Below, one piece after another: positions 1 to 8,597 of a stretch of 64,000 nucleotides of DNA. The notes under the pieces are model-generated. The model had not been told where the DNA came from. It did not search any database and worked only from the letters and a program-made list of their open reading frames with translations. The translations under genes were made by a program, and so were the position numbers. This DNA comes from Marinihelvus sp942491555 (GTDB lineage Bacteria; Pseudomonadota; Gammaproteobacteria; Xanthomonadales; SZUA-36). Where the stretch lies: positions 102,398-166,397 of the forward strand of contig CALOBN010000004.1 of assembly GCA_942491555.1 (NCBI GenBank), in the 5' to 3' direction. The stretch's first letter is position 1; each line of letters begins with the position of its first letter.

Positions 1-2
1 AA

Positions 3-104
3 CTCCGGTCACCCGGTATGAGACCGGCATCCAGTCAGACCAGGAACCTGAAGCGAATAAAGATTTCGATGTTGAAACACCTCAGGCAGGAACAAGAGCT
101 ATGA
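3..104 (+). CDS. C-terminal end of an upstream gene (partial), possibly a sigma factor
   Basis: The frame starting at base 3 is open to a TGA at 102-104 and encodes a 33-residue basic tail containing NLKRIKISMLKHLRQ. The stop overlaps the ATG of the next gene as ATGA, the usual arrangement in a translationally coupled operon, which supports this frame as the real end of a gene that begins outside the window. A basic amphipathic helix before the C-terminus, followed by a gene for a single-pass membrane protein, is the layout of an ECF-type sigma factor with its anti-sigma factor. The fragment is too short to confirm this. The frame starting at base 2 is also open and cannot be excluded as an N-terminal extension of the next gene. 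Confidence 0.4.
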   Translation, partial: LRSPGMRPASSQTRNLKRIKISMLKHLRQEQEL

Positions 105-682
105 ACCACACACCAACAGACAACCGGCCCGGGGCGCAGGAAAATCGCGACCCCTTTGGCCTGGGCAAACTGCCCCTGCTGGAACCCGATCAGGATGGCT
201 GGGCACAAATCCAGGCCAGCCTGCAGCTGCAACAGCGTGGCCGGCGCAATCAGCGCCTGGGCCTCGGATTGGCCCTGGCGGCCTGTCTCATGCTGGTCGT
301 CAGCCTGTTGCTGCACCAGCCTGATGTATTGCTTGAGGACCCTGGCGCCCAGGACACAGTGCAGCTAAGCGATACACCGCCACAACTCGTCGTCGACATA
401 CCGGTCGGCGATGAGGCGGCTGCCCTGCAGGACCTGATTGCCATGTCCCAGGTGCTGGAACAGCGCCTGCGGCTTCTGCGTGACCAGACCTCCGCCATGC
501 CGTCGGAATCAACCGCATACGTTGCAGAGCTCGAAGACCTTGTCGCCCGGGTCGACGGGCAATTGGGCATGCAGCCTGAATCCCTGGAGCTGTGGACGCA
601 AAGAGTCAACCTGATGCTTGACCTGGAGTACCTGTTCCAGCACCAGTTCGAACGTGAATATGGACGGATGGCATCCCTCTGA
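101..682 (+). CDS. Single-pass inner-membrane protein, possible anti-sigma-type regulator
   Basis: The 193-residue product has a hydrophilic N-terminal region (1-45), one strongly hydrophobic segment at about 47-67 (LGLGLALAACLMLVVSLLL), and an acidic, leucine-rich periplasmic region with helical, coiled-coil-like character (about 105-193). An AGGAA at 88-92 sits 8 bases before the ATG and supports this start. The ATG overlaps the preceding stop (ATGA), and its own TGA overlaps a potential ATG of the next frame (TGATG). No enzymatic motif is visible. Topology and operon position fit a membrane anti-sigma factor or a partner of the PDZ protein downstream. This role is inferred from layout only; no zinc-finger anti-sigma motif (HxxxCxxC) is present. 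Confidence 0.6.
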   Translation: MNHTPTDNRPGAQENRDPFGLGKLPLLEPDQDGWAQIQASLQLQQRGRRNQRLGLGLALAACLMLVVSLLLHQPDVLLEDPGAQDTVQLSDTPPQLVVDIPVGDEAAALQDLIAMSQVLEQRLRLLRDQTSAMPSESTAYVAELEDLVARVDGQLGMQPESLELWTQRVNLMLDLEYLFQHQFEREYGRMASL

Positions 683-702
683 TGAGCAGGAGCACACAGA
701 CA

Positions 703-2205
703 ATGAACACGATCCACCAACCCATTCAAGCCAAACGGCTTATGAGCATCGTTTTGGTCGCCGCCCTGTGCAGTGCGACTCCGGGTTTCGCGCAACAAGC
801 CGCATCACAAGCTGACCGCGTTCACGAGGCTGAAGCGATTGCAGCAAAGCGTGCAGAGGCGACAGTGCGCGCGGCCGAGAGCCGGAAAGCGGCACAAGAA
901 GCCAACGTGAGGCGCTCGCAGCGGTTTGCAGAGTCCCTGATGGCCGCGGAGACAGAACAGCGCGCCGCCCTCGAGGCCGTTGAAGCCGCGCGGGCTGAGC
1001 TTTTGCGCCAGGCCGAAATGGCGCAGGAGCGCTCGCAACGGGCCAGTGAGGAACAACGTGATAGAGCCGAAGAACAACGCATTGAGGCGCTGGAGTTGCG
1101 CGAGATACAGCGGGAGCTGGAGCGTGCGCATGCGAATCTTCGTCGTGCCTCCCAGGAGGTTGCCCACGTACATCGGGATTTATATCGTGTCGATCATGTC
1201 CTGGCGCCCATGGTGCGGAGCGGCGGAAACCAGGCCTTCATTGGCGTGGTACTCGGAGAAAACACACCGCGGGGCGTACGTATCGTTGCGGTTTCTCCAG
1301 GCGGACCGGCGGAGCGCGCGGGAATGAAACCGGGAGACCTGATTGTCAGCCTGATGGGTGAACCACTGAGCGAAGGTGGCATGGATGCCCGTAATGTCTT
1401 AACCGAAGCCATGAGTGCCATCGAACCTGGCGATGAACTGATTATTGGCTATGAACGTGACGACGCATTGGTCGAGAAAACCCTGACCGCTGAAGAGCGC
1501 ACACCCTTCAGCTGGCAAACAGTGACGCGACTGGCATCCCCGCCACTACCGCCAGCCGCCCCGGGCGCGCCGCAAGCACCGCCAAAGCCCACGGTGTCCG
1601 TTCAGACCATTGATGGTCCGACCATTCGGGTGACCGAGTTGACGCGTGACCTGAGCAGGTTGCGAGAGGAGCTGGGTGATCAGGGGCTGTTTATTGAGGA
1701 TATTCAATCAGAAGTTATTGAAGATTTTGAATCAGAGGACGGCATACGTACGATTATTCATAGTCGTTCCTCCGGCTCAGACCCACTGTCCGAGCCTGGT
1801 CTTGCGGCCGTGGCAGCAACGGGCATCTGGTTTGGCGTGCCTCTGACCCGTGGTCTCAAACTAACGGAGCTCGACGCGGAACTCGGCGCCTACTTCGATG
1901 TGAACGAAGGGGTGCTGGTCGTGTCAGCCACACCGGATAATGAACTCCTGCTGCGGTCCGGTGACGTTATTCTGAGCATTGCCGGGCGCGACGTTCAGCG
2001 CCCCGGTGATGTGATGCGTGCACTACGGACAGTGAATGCGGGCGACATGATCACCCTGCACATCAAGCGCCAGGGTGAAGAGCAGACCTTTGACCTGGAG
2101 ATACCCCAGAACAGCATCAGTTTGCACTTCAGCGATGAGTTGCATGAAAACCAGGTCGATACCTTGGATTTCCAGATCGACGTTCCGCGGGTTGACGATC
2201 ACTAG
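703..2205 (+). CDS. Periplasmic coiled-coil protein with two PDZ domains
   Basis: The product has a signal peptide (hydrophobic stretch MSIVLVAALC, cleavage near PGFAQQ). A long Ala/Glu/Arg-rich coiled coil follows at about residues 25-165. A PDZ domain is seen at about 178-255 (FIGVVLGE...AERAGMKPGDLIVSLMG). Next come a proline-rich linker and a second, more divergent PDZ-like domain at about 375-465 (ending with SGDVILSIAGRDV...PGDVMRAL). No trypsin-type catalytic triad is visible, so this is probably an adaptor or substrate-binding protein rather than a DegP-like protease. I chose the ATG at 703 because AGGAG lies 10 bases upstream and it gives a normal signal peptide; an ATG at 682 overlapping the previous stop is the alternative. 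The gene is the last of the upstream operon. Confidence 0.75.
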   Translation: MNTIHQPIQAKRLMSIVLVAALCSATPGFAQQAASQADRVHEAEAIAAKRAEATVRAAESRKAAQEANVRRSQRFAESLMAAETEQRAALEAVEAARAELLRQAEMAQERSQRASEEQRDRAEEQRIEALELREIQRELERAHANLRRASQEVAHVHRDLYRVDHVLAPMVRSGGNQAFIGVVLGENTPRGVRIVAVSPGGPAERAGMKPGDLIVSLMGEPLSEGGMDARNVLTEAMSAIEPGDELIIGYERDDALVEKTLTAEERTPFSWQTVTRLASPPLPPAAPGAPQAPPKPTVSVQTIDGPTIRVTELTRDLSRLREELGDQGLFIEDIQSEVIEDFESEDGIRTIIHSRSSGSDPLSEPGLAAVAATGIWFGVPLTRGLKLTELDAELGAYFDVNEGVLVVSATPDNELLLRSGDVILSIAGRDVQRPGDVMRALRTVNAGDMITLHIKRQGEEQTFDLEIPQNSISLHFSDELHENQVDTLDFQIDVPRVDDH

Positions 2206-2323
2206 CCCTGTTCATTAGCTGAGGCGATCCCGGCCCGCCGGGACTCCTGGACCCTTGCCAGCTTGTCCACAGGGGCCTGTGACCGGATAATAGGCCACCG
2301 CATCCGCACTGCCTGGTTTTACC

Positions 2324-3679
2324 ATGAATGATCTCCGGAAATCTTCCGACCGCCCCCGCCAGGTCGGCTTCGTCAGTCTCGGCTGCCCCAAGGCCCTGGT
2401 CGACTCAGAGCGGATCATCACGCAGCTCAGGTCAGACGGCTATGAGCTGTCCAACAGCTATGAGGCGGCGGACATCGTGGTGGTCAATACCTGTGGCTTT
2501 ATCGACAGCGCCCGGGCGGAATCCCTCGAAGCCATTGGTGAGGCCCTGGAAAGCAACGGCAAAGTTATTGTGACCGGTTGCCTGGGGGCGCAGGAAGGCG
2601 ATATCCGGGACATTCATCCGAAGGTTCTGTCAGTCACCGGACCGCAGCAATATGAGCAGGTGGTCAGCGCCGTTCATGAGCACGCGCCCATGTCGCGGCG
2701 GCATGACCCGTTCCTGGACCTGATTCCGGACACCGGCATCAAGCTGACACCCCGGCATTACGCCTATTTGAAAATATCCGAAGGCTGCAACCACAAGTGC
2801 AGCTTTTGCATCATCCCGTCCATGCGCGGCAAGCTGGTCAGCCGTCCCGCCGGCGAAGTACTGGCCGAGGCCGAGCGTCTTGTGGACAGTGGCACCAAAG
2901 AATTGCTCGTGATCAGCCAGGACACCTCGGCCTATGGCTCGGACATCCGTTACCGCACTGATTTCTGGGGCGGCCGGCCGGTCAAATCGCGCATGACAGA
3001 ACTGTGCGCGGCACTCGGCTCTCTGGGCGCCTGGGTGCGTCTGCACTATGTCTATCCCTACCCCCACGTGGACGAGGTCGTCCCGCTCATGGCGGACGGC
3101 CTGGTTCTGCCCTACCTGGACATGCCCCTGCAGCACGGCAGCCCGCGCATTCTCAAACTGATGCGCCGACCTGCCGCTGCGGAAAAGGCCCTGGATCGCA
3201 TCCGTCGCTGGCGGGAGACCTGTCCTGATATCACCCTGCGCAGTACCTTTATCGTGGGATTTCCGGGCGAAACCGACGCAGACTTTGCCGAGCTGATGGA
3301 CTTCATTGACGAGGCCCGCCTGGACCGCGTTGGTTGCTTCAAGTACTCGCCGGTAACTGGCGCCAGTGCCAACGCACTGGATGGCGCCGTTCCCGACAGC
3401 GTCAAGGAAGAGCGCGAGGCGGTCTTCATGGCCCGCTCAGCGCAAATCAGCAAGGAGCGGCTCGCAGCGAAGGTCGGCACCGTCCAGGAAGTGCTTATTG
3501 ACGAGGTCGGTGAACTGGGCATGATCGGGCGCAGCCACGCGGACGCCCCCGAAATTGACGGCAAGGTCTATGTCAACGGTGCAGACCATGCCAACCCCGG
3601 GGATATCCTGCGCGTGGAAATCACCGGGTCAGATGCCTATGACCTGGTCGGCGAAGCGCTGCCCGATACTTACGACTAA
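2324..3679 (+). CDS. rimO: Ribosomal protein S12 methylthiotransferase RimO
   Basis: RimO is a radical-SAM enzyme that adds a methylthio group to the conserved Asp of ribosomal protein uS12. The 451 residues match the family length (E. coli 441). The N-terminal UPF0004 domain carries the three auxiliary-cluster cysteines C21 (SLGCPKALVDSE), C57 (NTCGFI) and C86 (TGCLGA). The radical-SAM CxxxCxxC is C155/C159/C162 (EGCNHKCSFCIIP), and a TRAM-like region ends the protein. SLGCPKALVDSE is typical of RimO rather than MiaB. It is separated from the PDZ gene by 118 bases and followed after 5 bases by rsmC, so the two probably share a transcript. Confidence 0.95.
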   Translation: MNDLRKSSDRPRQVGFVSLGCPKALVDSERIITQLRSDGYELSNSYEAADIVVVNTCGFIDSARAESLEAIGEALESNGKVIVTGCLGAQEGDIRDIHPKVLSVTGPQQYEQVVSAVHEHAPMSRRHDPFLDLIPDTGIKLTPRHYAYLKISEGCNHKCSFCIIPSMRGKLVSRPAGEVLAEAERLVDSGTKELLVISQDTSAYGSDIRYRTDFWGGRPVKSRMTELCAALGSLGAWVRLHYVYPYPHVDEVVPLMADGLVLPYLDMPLQHGSPRILKLMRRPAAAEKALDRIRRWRETCPDITLRSTFIVGFPGETDADFAELMDFIDEARLDRVGCFKYSPVTGASANALDGAVPDSVKEEREAVFMARSAQISKERLAAKVGTVQEVLIDEVGELGMIGRSHADAPEIDGKVYVNGADHANPGDILRVEITGSDAYDLVGEALPDTYD

Positions 3680-3684
3680 GCGGC

Positions 3685-4713
3685 TTGACGCCACTGGGCC
3701 AAATTTTTCTGCGCCACCGTGAGCAATTGCTCGCGGACGGGCCTGCCCTCTGGTTCAACCCCCCGGGCGATCTGGCCTGGCGGGAATTTCCCGCGCCGCA
3801 TGGCTGCGAGTGGCAGACGCAGGACGAAATGGCCCGCCGGACCCTGGCCGGTAGTGGTCTGGATATTCGCCTGACCCCTGTCCCGCTCTCTGATCAAAAA
3901 TTTAACTCCATCGTCCTGTCATTACCCCGCGAGAAAGCACGGCTGCGTCTGTTGGCCGATGCCCTGTCTGATTGTCTTGCGCCTGATGGTGTGCTGTACC
4001 TGGCCGGAGAGCTGCGGGCCGGTGGCCGGAGTGCTCCAGCGCAGTTAACTGATCGCTTCGAATCCATTCAAAAAATTGACAGTGCCCGGCATTGTGTTCT
4101 TTATGCCGTCCGAAAACCCAGGACATCGGCTGGCTTCCACCTGTCTAACCACTTGCAAACCTGGACACTCCCTTGTGCCGGGACCGATCCGTTGATAATG
4201 CATAGCTATCCAGGGGTGTTCGCGGACGGCAATCTGGATCCGGGCACGGCGTTATTGCTGGAAAAACTGGATACGATCATCACCACTGCGGGCGGAAGCG
4301 CGCTTGATCTCGGTTGTGGTGCAGGTGTTATCGGTGCCAGCATCCTGCGACGATTTCCACAGTGGTCCATGGACATGGCCGACAGCGATGCCCTGGCCTT
4401 AAGCGCCTCGCGGGCCACCCTGGAGAGCAATCAGCTGGATGCCAGGGTGTTTGCCAGTGACGGTCTGAACAGCGTCAACAACCGCTACGACCTGGTCATC
4501 AGTAATCCACCTTTTCATGCGGGACATCGGGAAAGACACGATCTTGGCGCCGGCGTTTTTGATGGTGTCGGGAACTTTCTCGCGCCACGCGGTCAATTGG
4601 TGTTGGTGGCTAACCGGCATCTGCCCTGGCGACGCTGGATGGATGAAACCTTTGGCGGCCACACCCTTTTGGAAGCGAACAATCGTTACCATGTTCTGAG
4701 TTCGCTCCAGTAG
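3685..4713 (+). CDS. rsmC: 16S rRNA m2G1207 methyltransferase RsmC
   Basis: This SAM-dependent guanine-N2 methyltransferase of 342 residues acts on 16S rRNA G1207 in the 30S subunit. The duplicated-domain architecture is present. A degenerate N-terminal half ends with KIDSARHCVLYAVRK. The catalytic half has the SAM-binding LDLGCGAGVIG at about 205-216 and the amino-methyltransferase motif NPPF at 274-277, followed by HAGHR. The conserved SRATLESN and VANRHLPW segments match E. coli RsmC. The start used is TTG; no closer in-frame ATG keeps the conserved N-terminus. It begins 5 bases after the rimO stop. Confidence 0.92.
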   Translation: MTPLGQIFLRHREQLLADGPALWFNPPGDLAWREFPAPHGCEWQTQDEMARRTLAGSGLDIRLTPVPLSDQKFNSIVLSLPREKARLRLLADALSDCLAPDGVLYLAGELRAGGRSAPAQLTDRFESIQKIDSARHCVLYAVRKPRTSAGFHLSNHLQTWTLPCAGTDPLIMHSYPGVFADGNLDPGTALLLEKLDTIITTAGGSALDLGCGAGVIGASILRRFPQWSMDMADSDALALSASRATLESNQLDARVFASDGLNSVNNRYDLVISNPPFHAGHRERHDLGAGVFDGVGNFLAPRGQLVLVANRHLPWRRWMDETFGGHTLLEANNRYHVLSSLQ

Positions 4714-4799
4714 TTCACATGATGAGTTAACCCGATCTCTATCGGATATTCGCAAAACGCAGTATTGAACACTTTCTGAACAATAAAAGGACGCCCGCA

Positions 4800-5168
4800 A
4801 TGAAAAAATCGCTTCACCGCTTGACCTATATCGCTTTTCTGAGCCTTGCTCTTGTCAGCCCGAACCTGTTCGCCGATGAGACAGCCGCTGCAGATACCGC
4901 AACAGATACAGAGATGGACACAGCAGCTGATGCCTCGGCTGTCATGTCACAGCCAATCAATGCCGGCAGCCGCGACGAACTCAAGGCAAGCATCGCCAAG
5001 GTTAAAGCTGAAGCGACACCTGAGGAATGGCGCCAATTCAATAATGCATACGGAAAAATCTACAGCTACGACCTTGCTGCCCGTAATAATCCCGCGGTGG
5101 TGTTGGAACGCCTCAATGGCCAGACCCCTCTGCAAGTTATCGATTATGCCAACGAGCGCTGGAAATAA
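4800..5168 (+). CDS. Small exported protein, DUF6694-like
   Basis: This 122-residue protein has a clear signal peptide (MKKSLHRL then a hydrophobic core, cleavage near NLFADE). A low-complexity Ala/Thr/Asp linker (about 27-50) precedes a small helical domain ending in LNGQTPLQVIDYANERWK. The pattern SRDELKASIAKVKAEATPEEWRQF...LNGQTPLQVI resembles the small lipoprotein/periplasmic DUF6694 family by memory, but here there is no lipobox Cys. AAAGGA lies 7-12 bases before the ATG. The gene stands alone after rsmC and before a hairpin. The function is unknown. Confidence 0.7.
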   Translation: MKKSLHRLTYIAFLSLALVSPNLFADETAAADTATDTEMDTAADASAVMSQPINAGSRDELKASIAKVKAEATPEEWRQFNNAYGKIYSYDLAARNNPAVVLERLNGQTPLQVIDYANERWK

Positions 5169-5201
5169 ATAACTGGAGCAGCTTCAGGATGTTTTTGATA
5201 G

Positions 5202-5219
5202 CGGGGGCATTTGCCCCCG
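5202..5219. terminator. Hairpin between convergent genes, possible terminator
   Basis: A 7-bp perfect GC-rich stem (CGGGGGC / GCCCCCG) with a 4-base loop lies in the 72-base gap between the convergent small exported protein gene and the helicase gene. Neither side has a good T-run directly after the stem, so termination efficiency is uncertain. Confidence 0.5.
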
Positions 5220-5240
5220 GAACCCGGCCTGGCAAACCCG

Positions 5241-8200
5241 TTAAGCGGCCGGATCGATCAAGCTGCCCGACGACGCCTGCAGAATAACCGCCCGGGCAAT
5301 TTCGCCGTCTTCCGCTTCGCGCACCGCTCCGGCGTAACGCGCCAGTTGAGCGGCCCATTTCTCCCGCGTCAGGGACTGGTCGAGACCGGTCTTGTAATCA
5401 ATCACGTGCCATTGCCCCGCCTCATCCTGGTAGAGGCGGTCAATGATCAGCTGACGCAAGCGTCCGCGGTCGGGAATCAGGTACTGTGCCTCGGCATGGG
5501 AGCGTTGCTTACCCTCGGGGCTCAGCTGCTCGACCATCTCCGGAGCTGCGAGCAAACGCGCGAGCAAGGTCACCAGTTCATGTTGGAGTTCAGGAACCTG
5601 TCTACGGGGCGCACCGGCGAGCAGCAGACTTGACTGGAGTGCTTCACGGTAGTCTTCGAACCAGTCACCAAGCCACCGCGCACTCCAGTGATCGTGAATC
5701 AACTCCAGCCAGTAATGGAGCGCCTCGCCCAGTGCCAGCCGGCCCCGGTCCGGCGCCGGCTCACCCAGAGACACAAGATCCAGCGGGGCCGGCCCGGCAT
5801 GCAGGACCGGCGAGGCACCCACCAGACGTGAAATCGGTACTGGAACGTGCGGTACTTCTGATGCCTTATCCGCATCCCTGTCTTTGAGTTCGTCAAGCGC
5901 AGGGGCAAAGCGCTCCTCAAGCATGCCAAGGAAGCTACCGCCCGCCCGGGCGACGTCTCCGTCCTTCTTGAACTCAACCACGGCCGACAGCGCAAGGTAA
6001 CGGCGTGCCCGGGTCATGGCCACATACAGCAGGCGCTGCGCCTCGCAGGCATCAGCTTCCCGGTCCAGAAGGCCCAGATAGTCAAACAGTGAGGGCAAAC
6101 GATTGCCCGAGGGTTTCGTTGGCGCCAGCAGGCTGCCGCCGGGCCCGTCACCCGGTGGAATCTCCCGGTAACGGAACAGGCTGCTATGTTCTCCGCCCGG
6201 CCCGGTCTGCAAACCAGGCAAAAATACGGCGTCAAATTCCAGACCCTTGGCCTTGTGAATAGTCATCAGCTGAATTGACGCCGTACGCGACCCGGCATAA
6301 AGCCGTTCCAGGCGGTCATTCAGGACCTGGATCAGGTCATCCGGCTCGTCGGCGCTCACCTTGGCGAGCAATCGCAGAAAGACATCTGCATCGTCCAGGT
6401 CCTCGCTGCGTCGTGCGATGCGCGGCCCACCCAGCCGCACCCAGCAGGCCTCGACCCGCTCAGCAAGGGGGGCATTCATTGCGGCGGCCTGCCCGGCGGC
6501 CAGCACCTCGCCAACATGCCGCACACGCTGCGCCGTCTCTTCATCCAGGGCCGCCAGCACCTCACTGTCCTGACAACGCACCGCCAGATCCGCCGAATTG
6601 TGCGAGCCCGCCACCTGCAACAAACCGGCGGGCTGCAGCCCACACCAGGGCGCCAGCAACAGCCCGATCCAGGCAATACGGTCGCCGGGATGAACCAGTG
6701 CCCGTGTAAGGGTCAGCATGTCGGTGATCACCGGCCGGGATTTAAGCGACTCAACTTCAACCGCCTCAAAATTCAGCGATTGTGCCTGCAGGGCTCTCGC
6801 AATGGGTTCCAGCTGCTTACGCTTTCGCGCCAGGATTCCGATGGAAAACGTCCCGCCCGCGGCATTTGCCTCGTGCTGCGCCATCAGCGCGCTGATCCGG
6901 CGGGCGATTTGGGCGGCCTCTTCCCGCTCACCGGAACCGTCTGCGGACTTGAGCGTTGCATGCACCGCGACCTCGCCACCCTCACCGTTGAATGGCGCCA
7001 CCGGCGTATAGGCAACAAACCCGGGACTGGCCGGCGAAGGCGGTTCGAACAGTTGTGCACAACTGTGATTAATCGTGTCGATTACTTCCTTGCGCGAACG
7101 GAAATTAACCTGCAACTGTCGATGCTCAAGAACGACGTTACCCAGACATCCCTGTTCAACGACGCGGTCAAATAGCGTTACATCAGCTTTTCGAAAGGCA
7201 TAGATTGACTGCATGGGGTCGCCCACCAGGAACAGGCTGCGTCCATCACCGTACTCCCAGCCTGCAATCAGGCGCTCGACCAGTGCGTATTGCAGCGCCG
7301 AGGTATCCTGAAACTCATCTATAAGAATATGCTCCAGACGGCCGTCCTCAATCAGCAAAGCCTCGCCCGGCGCCAGGTCATCGCCCAGCGCATCCAGGGC
7401 CTGTTGCGCAACATGCTGGAAATCGCACACTCCGTAACTGGCAAACCGCACATTGAGGTTTGCACAGGCTGTTATGAGCAGGCTGCGCAGTGCCTGAACG
7501 AACTGCTCATTGTCGGCACCCATATCCAATGGCGGATACTGGGAGAATCGTTTAAAAGCGAGCAAGGCATCCGCAGAACTCCTCCAGGCCTCAACAACAT
7601 CTTTTAATTCCGCTATCGGCGAGTCGCGTTGCGGGGAACTGCCGGGCAGCACATAACGTTTGATAGAGCCGGGTGCATAGGGCTCATGCTTGCCGGATGC
7701 CAGGCAGCCAAGCACCCGCCAGGTGAACTCGATCCTGGCGTTGATTCCCGCCAATAAGCCGGTGCCAGAATCTTCGCTCGTCTCAAGACGATCATGGGCA
7801 GCCTGTAAATCCCGGGCTTTGGCCGGATCATCTGCCAGGCCTGCCAACTGCATAACGGCGTAACACGCATCCTGAAGTTGCTGTGTACCAAGCGCTGCTT
7901 CAAGAACCTGTAACTCCTGACGCTGACGCAACGCCAGCAACATGGGCTGGGACTGTCCACCGCCCACGATCTCTTCGAGCCACTGGTCGCGACGGGGCAG
8001 TTCACGGGCCAGCAGTTCCTGTACCCGGTTGGCGTTGCCGCGCTCACGGAACAACAATTCCTCCAACGCCACGCGGGCAAGACTGCCCGGTGGATCATTA
8101 GCTGCTTCTTCAATAGTCAGGCGGGCGGCTTCGGCGTAATGCGGTCCGGGATGATCCACCACGGTTAGACCGCCCAGGGCCAGCGGCATGCCATTGCCCC

Positions 8201-8597
8201 GGGCTGCAAGCCGCGCACACAGACCGTCGATAGTATGAATCTGCAGTTGCCCCGGATTCTTTAAAAGCTGCCAGCCCAGTTTCTGATCCTGCTCAAGTAC
8301 CGCCAGCGCCAACTGATGTGCCTGCTGCTTGTGTGGTTCGTCGGGCATGTTGCCCGTAGCTGCATCACGTAAACGCTCCAGAATGCGTTCCAGCATCTCG
8401 TGCGTGGCTTTGCGGGTAAACGTAATCGCCAGAACCTTCTGCGGTCGCTCCACCAGCGCAAGCAACCGCAAAAAACGCTGCGTCAATAACTCCGTCTTTC
8501 CCGAACCCGCCGGTGCCTGGACGATGTAGGAGTGGCCCGGCTCGATTACCTCGGCCCTGATGTCGGCATCGACAGGTCCGGCTTGATCAGGCTTCAT
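5241..8597 (-). CDS. UvrD-family helicase-nuclease, AddA/RecB-like
   Basis: This 1118-residue superfamily 1A helicase carries a C-terminal RecB-type nuclease. Seen in order: Walker A GSGKT at 31-35, motif Ia ITFTRKATHEM, IHTIDGLCARLA, the Walker B/motif II IDEFQDTS at about 425, GDPMQSIYAFRKAD, VNFRSRKEV, the motif V region MTIHKAKGLEFD, and motif VI LLYVAMTRARR at about 860. The PD-(D/E)XK nuclease shows IIDRL and VIDYKTG at about 1050-1070. Known relatives process double-strand breaks for recombination together with an AddB-type partner. The ATG lies inside the last codons of the upstream partner gene (11-base overlap), so the two are translated together. RecB itself is less likely, because there is no recC or recD neighbour and the partner is AddB-like. 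Confidence 0.88.
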   Translation of the reverse strand: MKPDQAGPVDADIRAEVIEPGHSYIVQAPAGSGKTELLTQRFLRLLALVERPQKVLAITFTRKATHEMLERILERLRDAATGNMPDEPHKQQAHQLALAVLEQDQKLGWQLLKNPGQLQIHTIDGLCARLAARGNGMPLALGGLTVVDHPGPHYAEAARLTIEEAANDPPGSLARVALEELLFRERGNANRVQELLARELPRRDQWLEEIVGGGQSQPMLLALRQRQELQVLEAALGTQQLQDACYAVMQLAGLADDPAKARDLQAAHDRLETSEDSGTGLLAGINARIEFTWRVLGCLASGKHEPYAPGSIKRYVLPGSSPQRDSPIAELKDVVEAWRSSADALLAFKRFSQYPPLDMGADNEQFVQALRSLLITACANLNVRFASYGVCDFQHVAQQALDALGDDLAPGEALLIEDGRLEHILIDEFQDTSALQYALVERLIAGWEYGDGRSLFLVGDPMQSIYAFRKADVTLFDRVVEQGCLGNVVLEHRQLQVNFRSRKEVIDTINHSCAQLFEPPSPASPGFVAYTPVAPFNGEGGEVAVHATLKSADGSGEREEAAQIARRISALMAQHEANAAGGTFSIGILARKRKQLEPIARALQAQSLNFEAVEVESLKSRPVITDMLTLTRALVHPGDRIAWIGLLLAPWCGLQPAGLLQVAGSHNSADLAVRCQDSEVLAALDEETAQRVRHVGEVLAAGQAAAMNAPLAERVEACWVRLGGPRIARRSEDLDDADVFLRLLAKVSADEPDDLIQVLNDRLERLYAGSRTASIQLMTIHKAKGLEFDAVFLPGLQTGPGGEHSSLFRYREIPPGDGPGGSLLAPTKPSGNRLPSLFDYLGLLDREADACEAQRLLYVAMTRARRYLALSAVVEFKKDGDVARAGGSFLGMLEERFAPALDELKDRDADKASEVPHVPVPISRLVGASPVLHAGPAPLDLVSLGEPAPDRGRLALGEALHYWLELIHDHWSARWLGDWFEDYREALQSSLLLAGAPRRQVPELQHELVTLLARLLAAPEMVEQLSPEGKQRSHAEAQYLIPDRGRLRQLIIDRLYQDEAGQWHVIDYKTGLDQSLTREKWAAQLARYAGAVREAEDGEIARAVILQASSGSLIDPAA

